From Nitrososphaeraceae archaeon (lineage in GTDB: Archaea > Thermoproteota > Nitrososphaeria > Nitrososphaerales > Nitrosopumilaceae): DNA of 8,196 nucleotides. The translations under genes and the position numbers were made by a program. The DNA is taken from positions 1-8,196 of the forward strand of contig JAICHE010000041.1 in the NCBI GenBank assembly GCA_025922755.1, in the 5' to 3' direction. Below are positions 1 through 5,269 of the stretch, piece by piece; position 1 is the first letter of the stretch, and every line of letters starts with the position of its first letter. The notes under the pieces were generated by a model. It searched no databases. It was not told the origin of the DNA and saw only the letters and a list, made by a program, of their open reading frames with translations.

Positions 1-50
1 ATTGGCATATCATCCATTTTCATCATACACCTTTTGTCATGGATACTCAT
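1..50 (-). CDS. possible 5' end of a gene running off the left edge
   Basis: On the minus strand an open frame starts with ATG at 50-48 and reads MSIHDKRCMMKMDDMP before leaving the window; ATG codons at 26 and 23 are alternative starts, and AAAGGTGT just before 26 could act as a weak ribosome binding site. Sequence upstream is very AT-rich, as expected for an archaeal promoter. Only about 16 codons are visible and no family can be recognised, so this may be chance. Confidence 0.28.
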   Translation of the reverse strand, partial: MSIHDKRCMMKMDDMP

Positions 51-178
51 AAGTTCAAGACACAAATATCAAATGTGAATTTTTGATTCCAAACTAAGAA
101 TAAAGAATTCTCTTCCTTCCCAAAAAATAATTTCAAATCTCTATTTAGGCTTCATCAAATTAGTTCAAATCCCTTAAG

Positions 179-303
179 TGGAATCGCCTTAATTGGTAGA
201 TGCCCTCCAAAATTTCATGATATCGTGGTAATAGGAATTAGAAAACACATTAGTTAATCTATGAACCCTTGAAATAGACAAGTTCAAATCCCCGAGAATC
301 CAT
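179..303 (+). other. degenerate tRNA-like sequence (possible tRNA relic or split/intron-bearing tRNA)
   Basis: TGGAATC (179-185) can pair with GAATCCA (296-302) at six of seven positions like an acceptor stem, TTAATTGGTAGATGC (189-203) resembles a D-loop region, and GTTCAAATC (282-290) matches a T-loop. CTCCAAA (205-211) looks like a Trp (CCA) anticodon loop. However, the T-stem does not pair (ACAAG against CCCCG), the D-stem has a mismatch, and about 50 extra bases lie in the middle. I see a tRNA relic or tRNA-derived repeat rather than a working gene; an intron-containing tRNA is possible but not supported by the pairings. The rest of 51-394 shows no coding signal, only a second T-loop-like GTTCAAATC at 163-171. 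Confidence 0.3.
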
Positions 304-358
304 TTTTGCCAAAATTTTGAATTTAAGATTTTTGATAAAATTCAATTTTCATCAAAGG

Positions 359-366
359 TTATAATT
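359..366 (+). promoter_or_regulatory. TATA-like box for the 395 gene
   Basis: TTATAATT lies about 30 nt before the ATG at 395, the usual distance from an archaeal TATA box to the transcription start plus a very short leader. No Shine-Dalgarno site is seen between it and the ATG, so the transcript is probably leaderless or nearly so. This is inference from position and composition only. Confidence 0.4.
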
Positions 367-394
367 TGAGCAACCATTTACCAACAGACTAAAA

Positions 395-1210
395 ATGTCA
401 CCTCAAACAAAATCAAAAAAAATTGCCATAACTGCAATTATCGCAGTAATTTTGGTAGGAGCAGTCAGTGCATATCTTATTCCTGCACAAAGCACTGTTG
501 TGATAGTTCCCACAACCCAAGAAGATCAGGAAAGATATGATGCTCTAGGTGTCGCTCAGCGATATGTAGTAACAAGTCCAACCTTTGAATTTGATGGAGA
601 CATTAATTCACTCAAGACAGAGTATATTGGGTCTACAAAATCTATACCTCCCCAACACATCTTCAAAGCAACCTTTGAGTCAAGTCATGAAGGCTTTGGA
701 GATAGACACGATCAGTCAGTAAAGAAAACGACTACCCCTCATACAATGTCAATCGTGGTATCTGAAGGAAAAGTTGTTTCTGCGATAACTGATGAAACAT
801 GGGATGAGCAAAAAGAATTATTTATCCAAAGACCTGTAGATACTGATTTTTCGATGAATGTATCAGACGTGTACAATTATGCATCCTTTATTGATGATCT
901 TGAAAAGAAAGATGCATCTACTGAACTGGTTGAAATCATAGAGGATTCACCATTCTCTGTTCCAGGATTTGTTGTTTCAGTTAATGGAGAACACGTCCAA
1001 GTTTATGAGTTCATTTCAGCAACAAAAGCCCATGATGCAACTCTGTTGGTTTCAAAGGATGGGGCAGCAATAGGAACAAGCATGATCCTCTGGATGGACG
1101 AACCACACTTTTACAGCCAAGGCAATGTCATTGTCCAATACATTGGACACAATCCAGAAACGTTGAGTCTTCTTGATTCACTCCTAAACAAACAATTTGC
1201 AGGACAGTGA
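395..1210 (+). CDS. membrane-anchored or exported protein of unknown function
   Basis: A 271-residue protein. A basic N-terminus (KSKK, residues 6-9) is followed by one hydrophobic helix at about 10-31, giving a signal anchor or signal peptide. The remainder is hydrophilic and should lie outside the membrane. There are no cysteines. Notable stretches are AQRYVVTSPTFEFDGD (54-69), SSHEGFGDRHDQ (96-107) and TPHTMSIVVSEGKVVSAITD (114-133). I associate this AQRYV.TSPTF.FDGD / TPH.M...SEG.V.SA.TDETWDE pattern with a hypothetical family common in ammonia-oxidising archaea, but know no function for it. The His/Asp-rich patch around 98-116 could bind metal, which is speculation. The ATG at 395 is the only start that keeps the whole basic region, and a TATA-like box precedes it. 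A poly-T terminator and an S element follow the stop. Confidence 0.85.
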   Translation: MSPQTKSKKIAITAIIAVILVGAVSAYLIPAQSTVVIVPTTQEDQERYDALGVAQRYVVTSPTFEFDGDINSLKTEYIGSTKSIPPQHIFKATFESSHEGFGDRHDQSVKKTTTPHTMSIVVSEGKVVSAITDETWDEQKELFIQRPVDTDFSMNVSDVYNYASFIDDLEKKDASTELVEIIEDSPFSVPGFVVSVNGEHVQVYEFISATKAHDATLLVSKDGAAIGTSMILWMDEPHFYSQGNVIVQYIGHNPETLSLLDSLLNKQFAGQ

Positions 1211-1223
1211 ATCGAAACTCTAC

Positions 1224-1237
1224 TTTTTCTTTTTTTT
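1224..1237 (+). terminator. oligo-T terminator after the 395-1210 gene
   Basis: A run of five T, one C and eight T begins 14 nt after the stop codon at 1210. Pyrimidine-rich T tracts without a hairpin are the usual transcription stop for archaeal RNA polymerase. It runs directly into S element copy 1. Confidence 0.6.
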
Positions 1238-1290
1238 CACGCCTATCTGCGTCCAATTTTATCCCCAAAACGGTAGCTGAATCCCCGCGA
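1235..1290 (+). repeat. S element, copy 1 (56-bp dispersed repeat)
   Basis: This stretch matches 4073-4128 at 50 of 56 positions without gaps, starting TTTCACGCCTA and ending CTGAATCCCCGCGA. It begins 25 nt after the stop of the plus-strand gene ending at 1210; the other copy likewise follows a plus-strand stop. The end (GAATCCCCGCGAACCCA) looks like the 3' part of a tRNA. No open frame spans it. Origin unknown: a tRNA-derived element or a conserved 3'-UTR motif are the two options I see. Confidence 0.7.
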
Positions 1291-1319
1291 ACCCATATTT
1301 GTTAACTAGAGGATGTCAA

Positions 1320-1344
1320 GGAACCATACCAAAAGTTCGGTTCC
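1320..1344. repeat. inverted repeat between convergent genes
   Basis: GGAACC (1320-1325) and GGTTCC (1339-1344) are perfect complements separated by 13 nt. The hairpin lies between the convergent genes ending at 1210 and 1358, 14 nt past the minus-strand stop. It could be a 3'-end structure for the minus-strand transcript. The arms are short and no T-run follows on that strand, so a terminator role is not shown. Confidence 0.35.
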
Positions 1345-1357
1345 CCTAATTGGATTT

Positions 1358-1753
1358 TTATAATTTCAAATCTAAAATAGGTTCAAAAGCTGATATTATT
1401 TTTTTTATTTTTGAATCCTCAAAATCTATTTTTGTAATCAACAAAACCATGTAATTTCCAATAGGGATGGAAATTTTTTCTGAATTTTTTCTTTTCGAGG
1501 TAACATATTGTACTGGACCATACAAGTCATCATACTCCTTTCTCATATTAAGATCCAGCTTTAACTGCATGTACATCATCTTACGTTTATCTTCAGTTCC
1601 AATTGGTACAAGGTCTTTTCTGAATCCTCCTGTGATCAAATTTCCAAGTGTGTTAATCACACCAATAAATTTAACATCGCTATCATCTAGAATTGCATTA
1701 CAGTTATTTTCTAAGTCTTCTAGTTTGGATTTTGGTAAAATACTTTGTGGCAT
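1358..1753 (-). CDS. small GGFR/KMM-motif protein, DUF6659-like, copy A
   Basis: A 131-residue soluble protein with no signal peptide or membrane helix. It aligns along nearly its whole length with the protein at 4901-5269: VKFIGVINTLGN, then GGFR (42-45), KMM (58-60), RK (71-72), YGPVQYV (78-84), ISIPIGNYMVLLIT (94-107), and a closing helix. Alternating strands and helices of this length suggest a roadblock/profilin-like alpha-beta fold. I believe this is the archaeal DUF6659 family, abundant in ammonia oxidisers; its function is unknown, and the family name is from memory. The ATG at 1753 is supported by a TATA-like TTTATATT on the minus strand at about 1784-1791, implying a very short leader. 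It stands alone, convergent with the gene ending at 1210. Signalling or small-GTPase partnership would be a guess from the fold only. Confidence 0.85.
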   Translation of the reverse strand: MPQSILPKSKLEDLENNCNAILDDSDVKFIGVINTLGNLITGGFRKDLVPIGTEDKRKMMYMQLKLDLNMRKEYDDLYGPVQYVTSKRKNSEKISIPIGNYMVLLITKIDFEDSKIKKIISAFEPILDLKL

Positions 1754-2027
1754 TTTTCTTAAATGAAAGTTTGTTAGTTGGTAAATATAAACAGGGCCAT
1801 TTTGAAAATAGTTTTGGCACTAGAGTTCTTAGTTTAGACTTTGATTACTCCTCAATTTCAAATACCATTCAGGATTTCACTAAATCATAGTAACGCCCTA
1901 CTGTCTTGGGATTAAACTGAAAGGTTAGTTCCCCTTGTTGGATTTGAAACTATTTTGGTTCCCAATTTGGTGGATGGGCCCAAACAGATTCAGTTTTTTG
2001 AATTTATTTTTTGGGAAGTTTTACTAA
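1754..2027. other. non-coding stretch holding a promoter and repeats
   Basis: No convincing gene is seen here. It holds the promoter of the 1753 minus-strand gene (TATA-like box on the minus strand at about 1784-1791). At 1927-1945 GTTCCCCTTGTTGGATTT resembles GTTCCCCTAATTGGATTT at 1338-1357. R element copy 1 occupies 1951-2016. Two plus-strand open frames that cross the start of this stretch overlap the DUF6659-like gene and look like its shadow. Confidence 0.5.
1951..2016. repeat. R element, copy 1
   Basis: Core TTCCCAATTTGGTGGATGGG at 1959-1978, then CAGATTCAG, then TTTTTTGAATTTATTTTTTGGG. It shares the CCCA...TGGG core and the GATTC...GAA...TTATTTTTT tail with the copies at 4829, 5808 and 6895. 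It ends 12 nt before the TAA at 2028-2030 that closes the extended frame of the minus-strand gene 2196-2804, the same placement relative to a minus-strand stop as the other copies. Confidence 0.65.
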
Positions 2028-2195
2028 TTACTTTTCAGTTAATTCTACTGAAATCTTTGTCATGGGTCTAGATAATTCGTCAGGAATCAAAACCAACAGT
2101 CCACTGTTTTTGGCGACTTGATTGCAGAATCCAGAGTATTTTTGGAAATTTTGAGCGAAGCATCCTTCTTGTGAATAATAATCGAAATATTGAGG
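2028..2195 (-). pseudogene. cut-off 3' part of the 2196-2804 gene, in frame after a TAG
   Basis: Directly after the TAG at 2198-2196, the same minus-strand frame stays open for 55 more codons to a TAA at 2030-2028. The predicted residues look like real protein: PQYFDYYSQEGCF, then FCNQVAKNSG, then LLVLIPDELSRPMTKISVEL. They hold two cysteines, at tail positions 12 and 24, which would bring the total to four. A further sign is that R element copy 1 sits just beyond this TAA, as it does for intact minus-strand genes elsewhere in the window. The simplest reading is a recent nonsense change, or a sequencing error, in a gene of about 258 codons. Programmed readthrough is less likely. Confidence 0.65.
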
Positions 2196-2804
2196 CTACA
2201 AAAAGTAACTCCATTGATGAATGTAAGAAGGAACAAAATACACATCAAACCCAATGTTTTTGTCATTTATTGAAACTGTGTACTCATAATTTGTAGACTC
2301 TTTTGATGTGCAAATTGGAACAAAAGTGGCAAAACCATTTGCAAGTTTTTGTTTTTGCTCTTCATCTGAATATGAAATATTTGGGATAGATTTAGGTTCA
2401 AATTTTTCTAGTTGATTTCCAATTAAGAATAAACTTGTTCTAGCATAGTGAATCCATTGAGTTTCACAATCTCTATAGTCAAATTGGACTGAAACTACAG
2501 GTTTGCCATTGACATACTGCAAAGTGTTTTGTTTTATCTTTGCACCGCTCTTTTTAATTTCCGATTGATCTTCTTCTCCAAGAACAAATTCTCTTTCCCA
2601 TGATGTGGATACATCAACGATAAGGTTTCTGGGATAGCTATTCCATTCGGGCTGAAAATGAACATAATTAGAATATGTATTAATTTGATTTGTCGTGACA
2701 GTTTCCCTTGTGTCTCTAATGGACCCAAACGCATCATCAATTACAACACTAGTTGATAGCAGAACAGATGTTCCAAATATTATTGAGATGATAATGATAT
2801 TCAT
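2196..2804 (-). CDS. exported protein of unknown function, probably truncated by a TAG
   Basis: A 202-residue product. Residues 1-26 are strongly hydrophobic (MNIIIISIIFGTSVLLSTSVV) and act as a signal peptide, with cleavage plausible after about residue 25-27 (DAFG). The mature part is hydrophilic, with HFQPEWNSYPRN (49-60), DVSTSWE (64-70), DCETQW (112-117) and PICTSKE (163-169). Cys113 and Cys165 could form a disulfide outside the cell. I do not recognise the family. The ATG overlaps the stop of the upstream 51-residue zinc-ribbon gene (ATGA, 2804-2801), so the two are translationally coupled. The product ends at WSYFL with TAG, but the frame continues for 55 plausible codons to 2028; the original protein was probably about 258 residues. 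Confidence 0.75.
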   Translation of the reverse strand: MNIIIISIIFGTSVLLSTSVVIDDAFGSIRDTRETVTTNQINTYSNYVHFQPEWNSYPRNLIVDVSTSWEREFVLGEEDQSEIKKSGAKIKQNTLQYVNGKPVVSVQFDYRDCETQWIHYARTSLFLIGNQLEKFEPKSIPNISYSDEEQKQKLANGFATFVPICTSKESTNYEYTVSINDKNIGFDVYFVPSYIHQWSYFL

Positions 2805-2956
2805 TTTTCCTCTCCAAAATAATTAAACAAAAGTCCACAATTATTACAAAAATATTCGTCCTCGTAAGGTCTAATATTCCCAGATCTACACTTTAAGCAG
2901 ACAATTTTTCCAGCTGACATCAAAAAAGGAAAGTCTTGTTGTGATTTATTGTTCAT
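2801..2956 (-). CDS. 51-residue zinc-ribbon protein
   Basis: The minus strand from ATG at 2956-2954 encodes 51 residues with CLKC at 20-23 and CNNC at 37-40, separated by 13 residues. This is a classic two-knuckle zinc ribbon with four Cys ligands. The sequence around it includes SGNIRPYEDEYF and GLLFNYFGEEK. Its stop (TGA, 2803-2801) overlaps the ATG of the exported protein gene downstream as ATGA, a sign of one transcript and of a real gene despite the short length. Such tiny zinc ribbons in archaea are often nucleic-acid or partner-protein binders, but nothing here fixes the role. The gene is divergent from the Lrp-GAF regulator, with a shared 118-bp intergenic region full of inverted repeats, so that regulator may control it. 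Confidence 0.8.
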   Translation of the reverse strand: MNNKSQQDFPFLMSAGKIVCLKCRSGNIRPYEDEYFCNNCGLLFNYFGEEK

Positions 2957-2978
2957 GGAAGTAAATTTGGGAAAAGAT

Positions 2979-2991
2979 TTCCAATTTGGAA
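2979..2991. promoter_or_regulatory. inverted repeat TTCCAA-T-TTGGAA
   Basis: A perfect six-base-arm palindrome with one central base, 23-35 nt upstream of the zinc-ribbon gene start on the minus strand. That is where its TATA box or transcription start should lie. It is a candidate operator, possibly for the divergently encoded Lrp-type regulator. The arms recall ATTTCC/GGAAAT in the stronger palindrome at 3029-3045. Confidence 0.4.
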
Positions 2992-3009
2992 GTAAAATCC
3001 AAGAAAAAA

Positions 3010-3024
3010 TTGCAGTTTTTGCAA
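3010..3024. promoter_or_regulatory. inverted repeat TTGCA-GTTTT-TGCAA
   Basis: Five-base perfect arms (3010-3014 and 3020-3024) around a five-base centre, a 15-bp dyad typical in size of Lrp/AsnC binding sites. It lies midway between the divergent genes starting at 2956 and 3075. Alone it could be chance, but it is one of four dyads in about 80 bp. Confidence 0.4.
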
Positions 3025-3028
3025 TAAT

Positions 3029-3045
3029 ATTTCCGTTTCGGAAAT
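3029..3045. promoter_or_regulatory. strong palindrome ATTTCCG-TTT-CGGAAAT, likely operator
   Basis: Seven-base perfect arms with a three-base centre. It ends 29 nt before the ATG of the Lrp-GAF gene, just upstream of the expected TATA box. Lrp/AsnC regulators are commonly autoregulated and bind dyads of this size as dimers, so this is the best candidate binding site for the protein encoded next door. Binding itself is inference. Confidence 0.55.
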
Positions 3046-3059
3046 CATATTAATGATTT
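3042..3059. promoter_or_regulatory. palindrome over the putative TATA box of the Lrp-GAF gene
   Basis: AAATCAT and ATGATTT are perfect arms around ATTA, making the 18-bp dyad AAATCATATTAATGATTT. It overlaps the last four bases of the 3029-3045 palindrome and covers CATATTAAT, the TATA-like sequence 20-29 nt before the ATG at 3075. A protein bound here would block promoter use, which fits autorepression. Confidence 0.5.
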
Positions 3060-3074
3060 TACCAGATAATAGGT

Positions 3075-4067
3075 ATGCTTGATGAAATAGACAAAATCAT
3101 TCTTTCCCATTTAGGAAAAAATTCTAAAAGTTCTTCTCAAGAAATTTCTCAATTGTTACATAATTTTGATTATCAGATTACCGATAGGGCCGTAAGACAG
3201 CGTATTGCAAGATTAGAAAAAAATAACATTTTGTTGGGTTATTCTACCATATTAAATCCTGAGTTGGTTTCAAACAAGGTAAATAGCACTATTTTATTGA
3301 AATTTAAATTTGGAAAACGGACAACTGAAATGATTAATAGATTAACCCAATATTGTGGAGAGTCGTCTTTTTGCACGTTTGCAGGCAGGTTGAATGGTGA
3401 TTTTGATTTTGTTTGTCATTTTGTTTTTGACTCTATAGAGCAATATGAACTTGAGACCAATAATTTTCTTAACAAATTCTCTGAATTAATATCTGATTTT
3501 CGATCATATGAAACAAATCTTGTCAAATCATCTCCATACACAATTAACAATGAAGAAGAAATTAAAGAAAAAAAGCTCCGTGTTATAGAAATTCTAAATT
3601 CAATAAAAAAACATGATAACCTCAGCGATAGATTACAAGCAATAGTTGAAAGTCTTGTAAAATATTTTGATGCTAAATTTGCACGAGTTTGGTTTTATGA
3701 CAAAAAGAAAAAATCATTAATACTAAAGTTTAGTGCTGGAAAATACAAAAACGTAAAGGGAGAATTTTCAAATGTTTCAACAAAGTCATTAAAGATTGGA
3801 ACCATTGCAACTTCCAAAAAACCTGTAGTTTCGAATGATGTTATACATGATAGACGAATAAAATATCCAGAGTGGGCAAAAAAAGAGAAACTAAAATCCT
3901 TTGCAGGCTATCCTATTTTGTATAAAGGTCAAGTTGCTGCAGTTCTTGGAATGTTTAGCACCAAAAAACTTGCTCCTTCAGATTTTGAGCTTCTTGGAGT
4001 GTTCAGTGATCAACTATCTAAAGAATTAACGGGGTTTTTTGAGGCCAAAGATTTTCTTCTAGAATAG
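3075..4067 (+). CDS. Lrp/AsnC-type transcriptional regulator with C-terminal GAF domain
   Basis: A 330-residue cytoplasmic regulator, about twice the length of a normal Lrp/AsnC protein (about 150). Residues 1-60 are the AsnC-type winged HTH: MLDEIDKIILSHLGKN, then ISQLLH, then the recognition helix ITDRAVRQRIARLEKNNIL (35-53). Residues 68-150 follow the Lrp dimer/ligand-domain pattern, including CTFAGRLNGDFDFVCHFVFD (100-119). After a charged linker helix (160-185), residues 186-320 form a GAF domain with RVWFYD (204-209), KIGTIATSKKPVVSNDV (240-256), FAGYPILYKGQVAAVLGMFS (276-295) and a final amphipathic helix. GAF domains bind small molecules or mediate dimerisation, so ligand-sensing transcription control is likely; the ligand cannot be told. 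The ATG at 3075 starts the HTH exactly. Three inverted repeats lie within 65 nt upstream, suggesting autoregulation. S element copy 2 follows the TAG stop by 5 nt. Confidence 0.88.
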   Translation: MLDEIDKIILSHLGKNSKSSSQEISQLLHNFDYQITDRAVRQRIARLEKNNILLGYSTILNPELVSNKVNSTILLKFKFGKRTTEMINRLTQYCGESSFCTFAGRLNGDFDFVCHFVFDSIEQYELETNNFLNKFSELISDFRSYETNLVKSSPYTINNEEEIKEKKLRVIEILNSIKKHDNLSDRLQAIVESLVKYFDAKFARVWFYDKKKKSLILKFSAGKYKNVKGEFSNVSTKSLKIGTIATSKKPVVSNDVIHDRRIKYPEWAKKEKLKSFAGYPILYKGQVAAVLGMFSTKKLAPSDFELLGVFSDQLSKELTGFFEAKDFLLE

Positions 4068-4072
4068 TGGAA

Positions 4073-4128
4073 TTTCACGCCTAACTGCGTCTATTTTCAT
4101 CCCCAAAACAGTACCTGAATCCCCGCGA
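4073..4128 (+). repeat. S element, copy 2 (56-bp dispersed repeat)
   Basis: It matches 1235-1290 at 50 of 56 positions and begins 5 nt after the TAG of the Lrp-GAF gene. Conserved blocks include TTTCACGCCTA, CTGCGTC, ATCCCCAAAAC and CTGAATCCCCGCGA. The middle, TCTATTTTCATCCCCAA, is also close to TCTATTTTCATTCCCAA at the head of R element copy 4 (6894-6910). This suggests the S and R families are related. R element copy 5 follows 22 nt later. Confidence 0.7.
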
Positions 4129-4150
4129 TGTAGAATCAAAAAGGTGTCCA

Positions 4151-4200
4151 CTATGTTACCCAATAATGGTCTGAGCCTCTACTGATTCAGAGTTTGTCAA
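4151..4200. repeat. R element, copy 5 (diverged)
   Basis: ACCCAATAATGGTCTGAGCC followed by TCTACTGATTCAGAGTTT lines up with the R pattern CCCAATTTAATGGGTGGACC, TCTAAGGATTCAGAATTT of copy 4. The core hairpin is reduced to CCA-ATAA-TGG, and the T-rich tail is replaced by the hairpin at 4189-4208. Unlike copies 1-4, it lies upstream of a plus-strand gene rather than beyond a minus-strand stop. Confidence 0.5.
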
Positions 4201-4208
4201 AAAACTCT
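4189..4208. promoter_or_regulatory. hairpin AGAGTTT / AAACTCT before the methyltransferase gene
   Basis: Seven-base perfect arms (4189-4195 and 4202-4208) around GTCAAA. It ends next to the TATA-like CTTTATT at 4207-4213, about 30 nt before the ATG at 4240. It could be an operator or a terminator for upstream transcription, being followed by TTTATT. No choice can be made from sequence alone. Confidence 0.4.
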
Positions 4209-4239
4209 TTATTGCTATTATTCTAAATTACATACCTCA

Positions 4240-4818
4240 ATGGAAAATAATAATGTGGAATACGATTCCTTTGATAGCACTTATGATGAAAAACCAGAGA
4301 TGTTTGGCCATCCCTACAAAGAATTACAAGATTACTTTTACAAGAGTACGAGAAGAGGTACTCTTCTTGATTTAGGTTGTGGACAAGGGAGGGATTCTAT
4401 ATTTCTAGCATCCTTAGGATACCAAGTTACGGCAGTTGATAGCTCTAAAGTTGGAATAAATCAAATGCTCAAAAAAGCTCAATCCCAAGGATTAGAGATT
4501 GATGGTATTGTAAACGATATTCAAAACTTGAAATTACAAAGAAAATTTGATGTGATTTTATTTGATATGCTTCTTCATGGGTTTGAGAATCAAATTCAAC
4601 AAGAGTTACTTGGTAAATATTCAAACTCCTTGAACAAAGATGGGATTTTGTGTATTGTTTATCCTGATGATTTTCAGGCAGAACATTTCATGAATATACT
4701 CAAATCTTTATCGGCAAATTGGAATCTTTTAGAAGAAATTACAGTTAACGATATTCCCAAAATAGAAGGTGAAACCATTGATTTTAATTTCAAAATGATG
4801 GTTGCACAACTTTCATGA
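4240..4818 (+). CDS. class I SAM-dependent methyltransferase
   Basis: A 192-residue cytoplasmic enzyme of the Rossmann-fold methyltransferase superfamily. Motif I, the SAM-binding glycine loop, is DLGCGQGRDS (44-53). The acidic residue of motif II is Asp67 in VTAVDSS (63-69), with ND at 92-93 for the adenine contact. Motif IV is FDVILFDMLLHGFE (103-116), and a DGILCIVYPDDF strand follows. The GQGRDSIFLASLGYQVTAVD wording is close to TehB-like and other small-molecule methyltransferases, but the substrate is not identifiable. In place of the usual post-I aromatic contacts it has a short N-terminal segment (VEYDSFDSTYDEKPEMFG) that may cap the active site. The ATG at 4240 follows a TATA-like CTTTATT by about 30 nt with no Shine-Dalgarno site, so a leaderless transcript is likely. 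It may follow the Lrp-GAF gene as a separate unit, as S and R elements lie between. Confidence 0.85.
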   Translation: MENNNVEYDSFDSTYDEKPEMFGHPYKELQDYFYKSTRRGTLLDLGCGQGRDSIFLASLGYQVTAVDSSKVGINQMLKKAQSQGLEIDGIVNDIQNLKLQRKFDVILFDMLLHGFENQIQQELLGKYSNSLNKDGILCIVYPDDFQAEHFMNILKSLSANWNLLEEITVNDIPKIEGETIDFNFKMMVAQLS

Positions 4819-4828
4819 AAATATGCTT

Positions 4829-4894
4829 CCATTTCCATTCCCAACTTGGTGGGTGGACATCTACCGATTCAGAATTTAGAAATTATTTTTTGGG
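4829..4894. repeat. R element, copy 2
   Basis: It reads CCATTTCCATTCCCAACTTG then GTGGGTGGACATCTACCGATTC, AGAATTTAGAAATTATTTTTTGGGG. It lies between convergent genes, 11 nt after the methyltransferase stop and 6 nt before the minus-strand TAA at 4901-4903. The TTATTTTTT tail could also end plus-strand transcription. Confidence 0.65.
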
Positions 4895-4900
4895 GAGAGA

Positions 4901-5269
4901 TTAATCATGAGTTTTAGCATCTTTCAATAATTTGAGAATGTTATCAATAATGGCTGTATGATTTGAGTTAATTTCAGTTGTAATCATTAAAAGATGTTTT
5001 TCGTCAATTGGAAATGTAATTCGTTTTAATTTGTCATATTCGGCCATTGCATATTTGACGTTTCCTAATTTGTGCTCAATGTTTTTCCTAGTTTGCCATC
5101 TTTGACTGGCATAGTAATGCATCATTTTTAATTCGTCATCATTAAGAATAGGATTTATTCCATCTCTGAAACCTCCGTGTATTTTCTCGCCTACATTATT
5201 TTGTATTACTGCATACCGAATTTTAGGATCAATTACCAGAACATCATCATGAAGATTATTTAAATTCAA
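4901..5269 (-). CDS. small GGFR/KMM-motif protein, DUF6659-like, copy B
   Basis: A 122-residue soluble protein, paralogous to the one at 1358-1753. Shared positions in order are IRYAVIQNNVG (17-27), GGFR (32-35), a conserved Pro (40), KMM (48-50), RK (61-62), GNVKYAM (69-75), ITFPIDEKHLLMITTEIN (84-101), and a terminal helix. It is shorter at the N-terminus by about ten residues. The same fold remarks apply as for copy A: probably roadblock-like, function unknown. The start is TTG at 5269-5267; the in-frame stretch upstream reaches a stop with no ATG or GTG. A TATA-like CATATTTTTAAA on the minus strand (about 5294-5305) fits a short leader to that TTG. It is convergent with the methyltransferase gene, with R element copy 2 in the gap. 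Confidence 0.83.
   Translation of the reverse strand: MNLNNLHDDVLVIDPKIRYAVIQNNVGEKIHGGFRDGINPILNDDELKMMHYYASQRWQTRKNIEHKLGNVKYAMAEYDKLKRITFPIDEKHLLMITTEINSNHTAIIDNILKLLKDAKTHD

Noticed and set aside
179..303. Functional tRNA-Trp with intron
   Set aside because: The T-stem does not pair and the acceptor and D stems have mismatches, so I list it only as a tRNA-like relic.
1467..1890. Plus-strand open frames over the DUF6659-like gene
   Set aside because: They lie opposite a well-supported minus-strand gene with a clear paralogue, have Phe/Leu/Ser-rich antisense-like composition, and match no pattern I know.
2196..2198. TAG as a pyrrolysine or programmed readthrough codon
   Set aside because: The Lrp-GAF gene also ends normally in TAG, no Pyl genes are visible, and ammonia-oxidising archaea are not known for pyrrolysine use. 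A nonsense change is simpler.
2534..2740. Minus-strand open frame inside the exported-protein gene
   Set aside because: It is an alternative frame of the gene at 2196-2804, which has a signal peptide and a coupled start; the shorter frame has neither.
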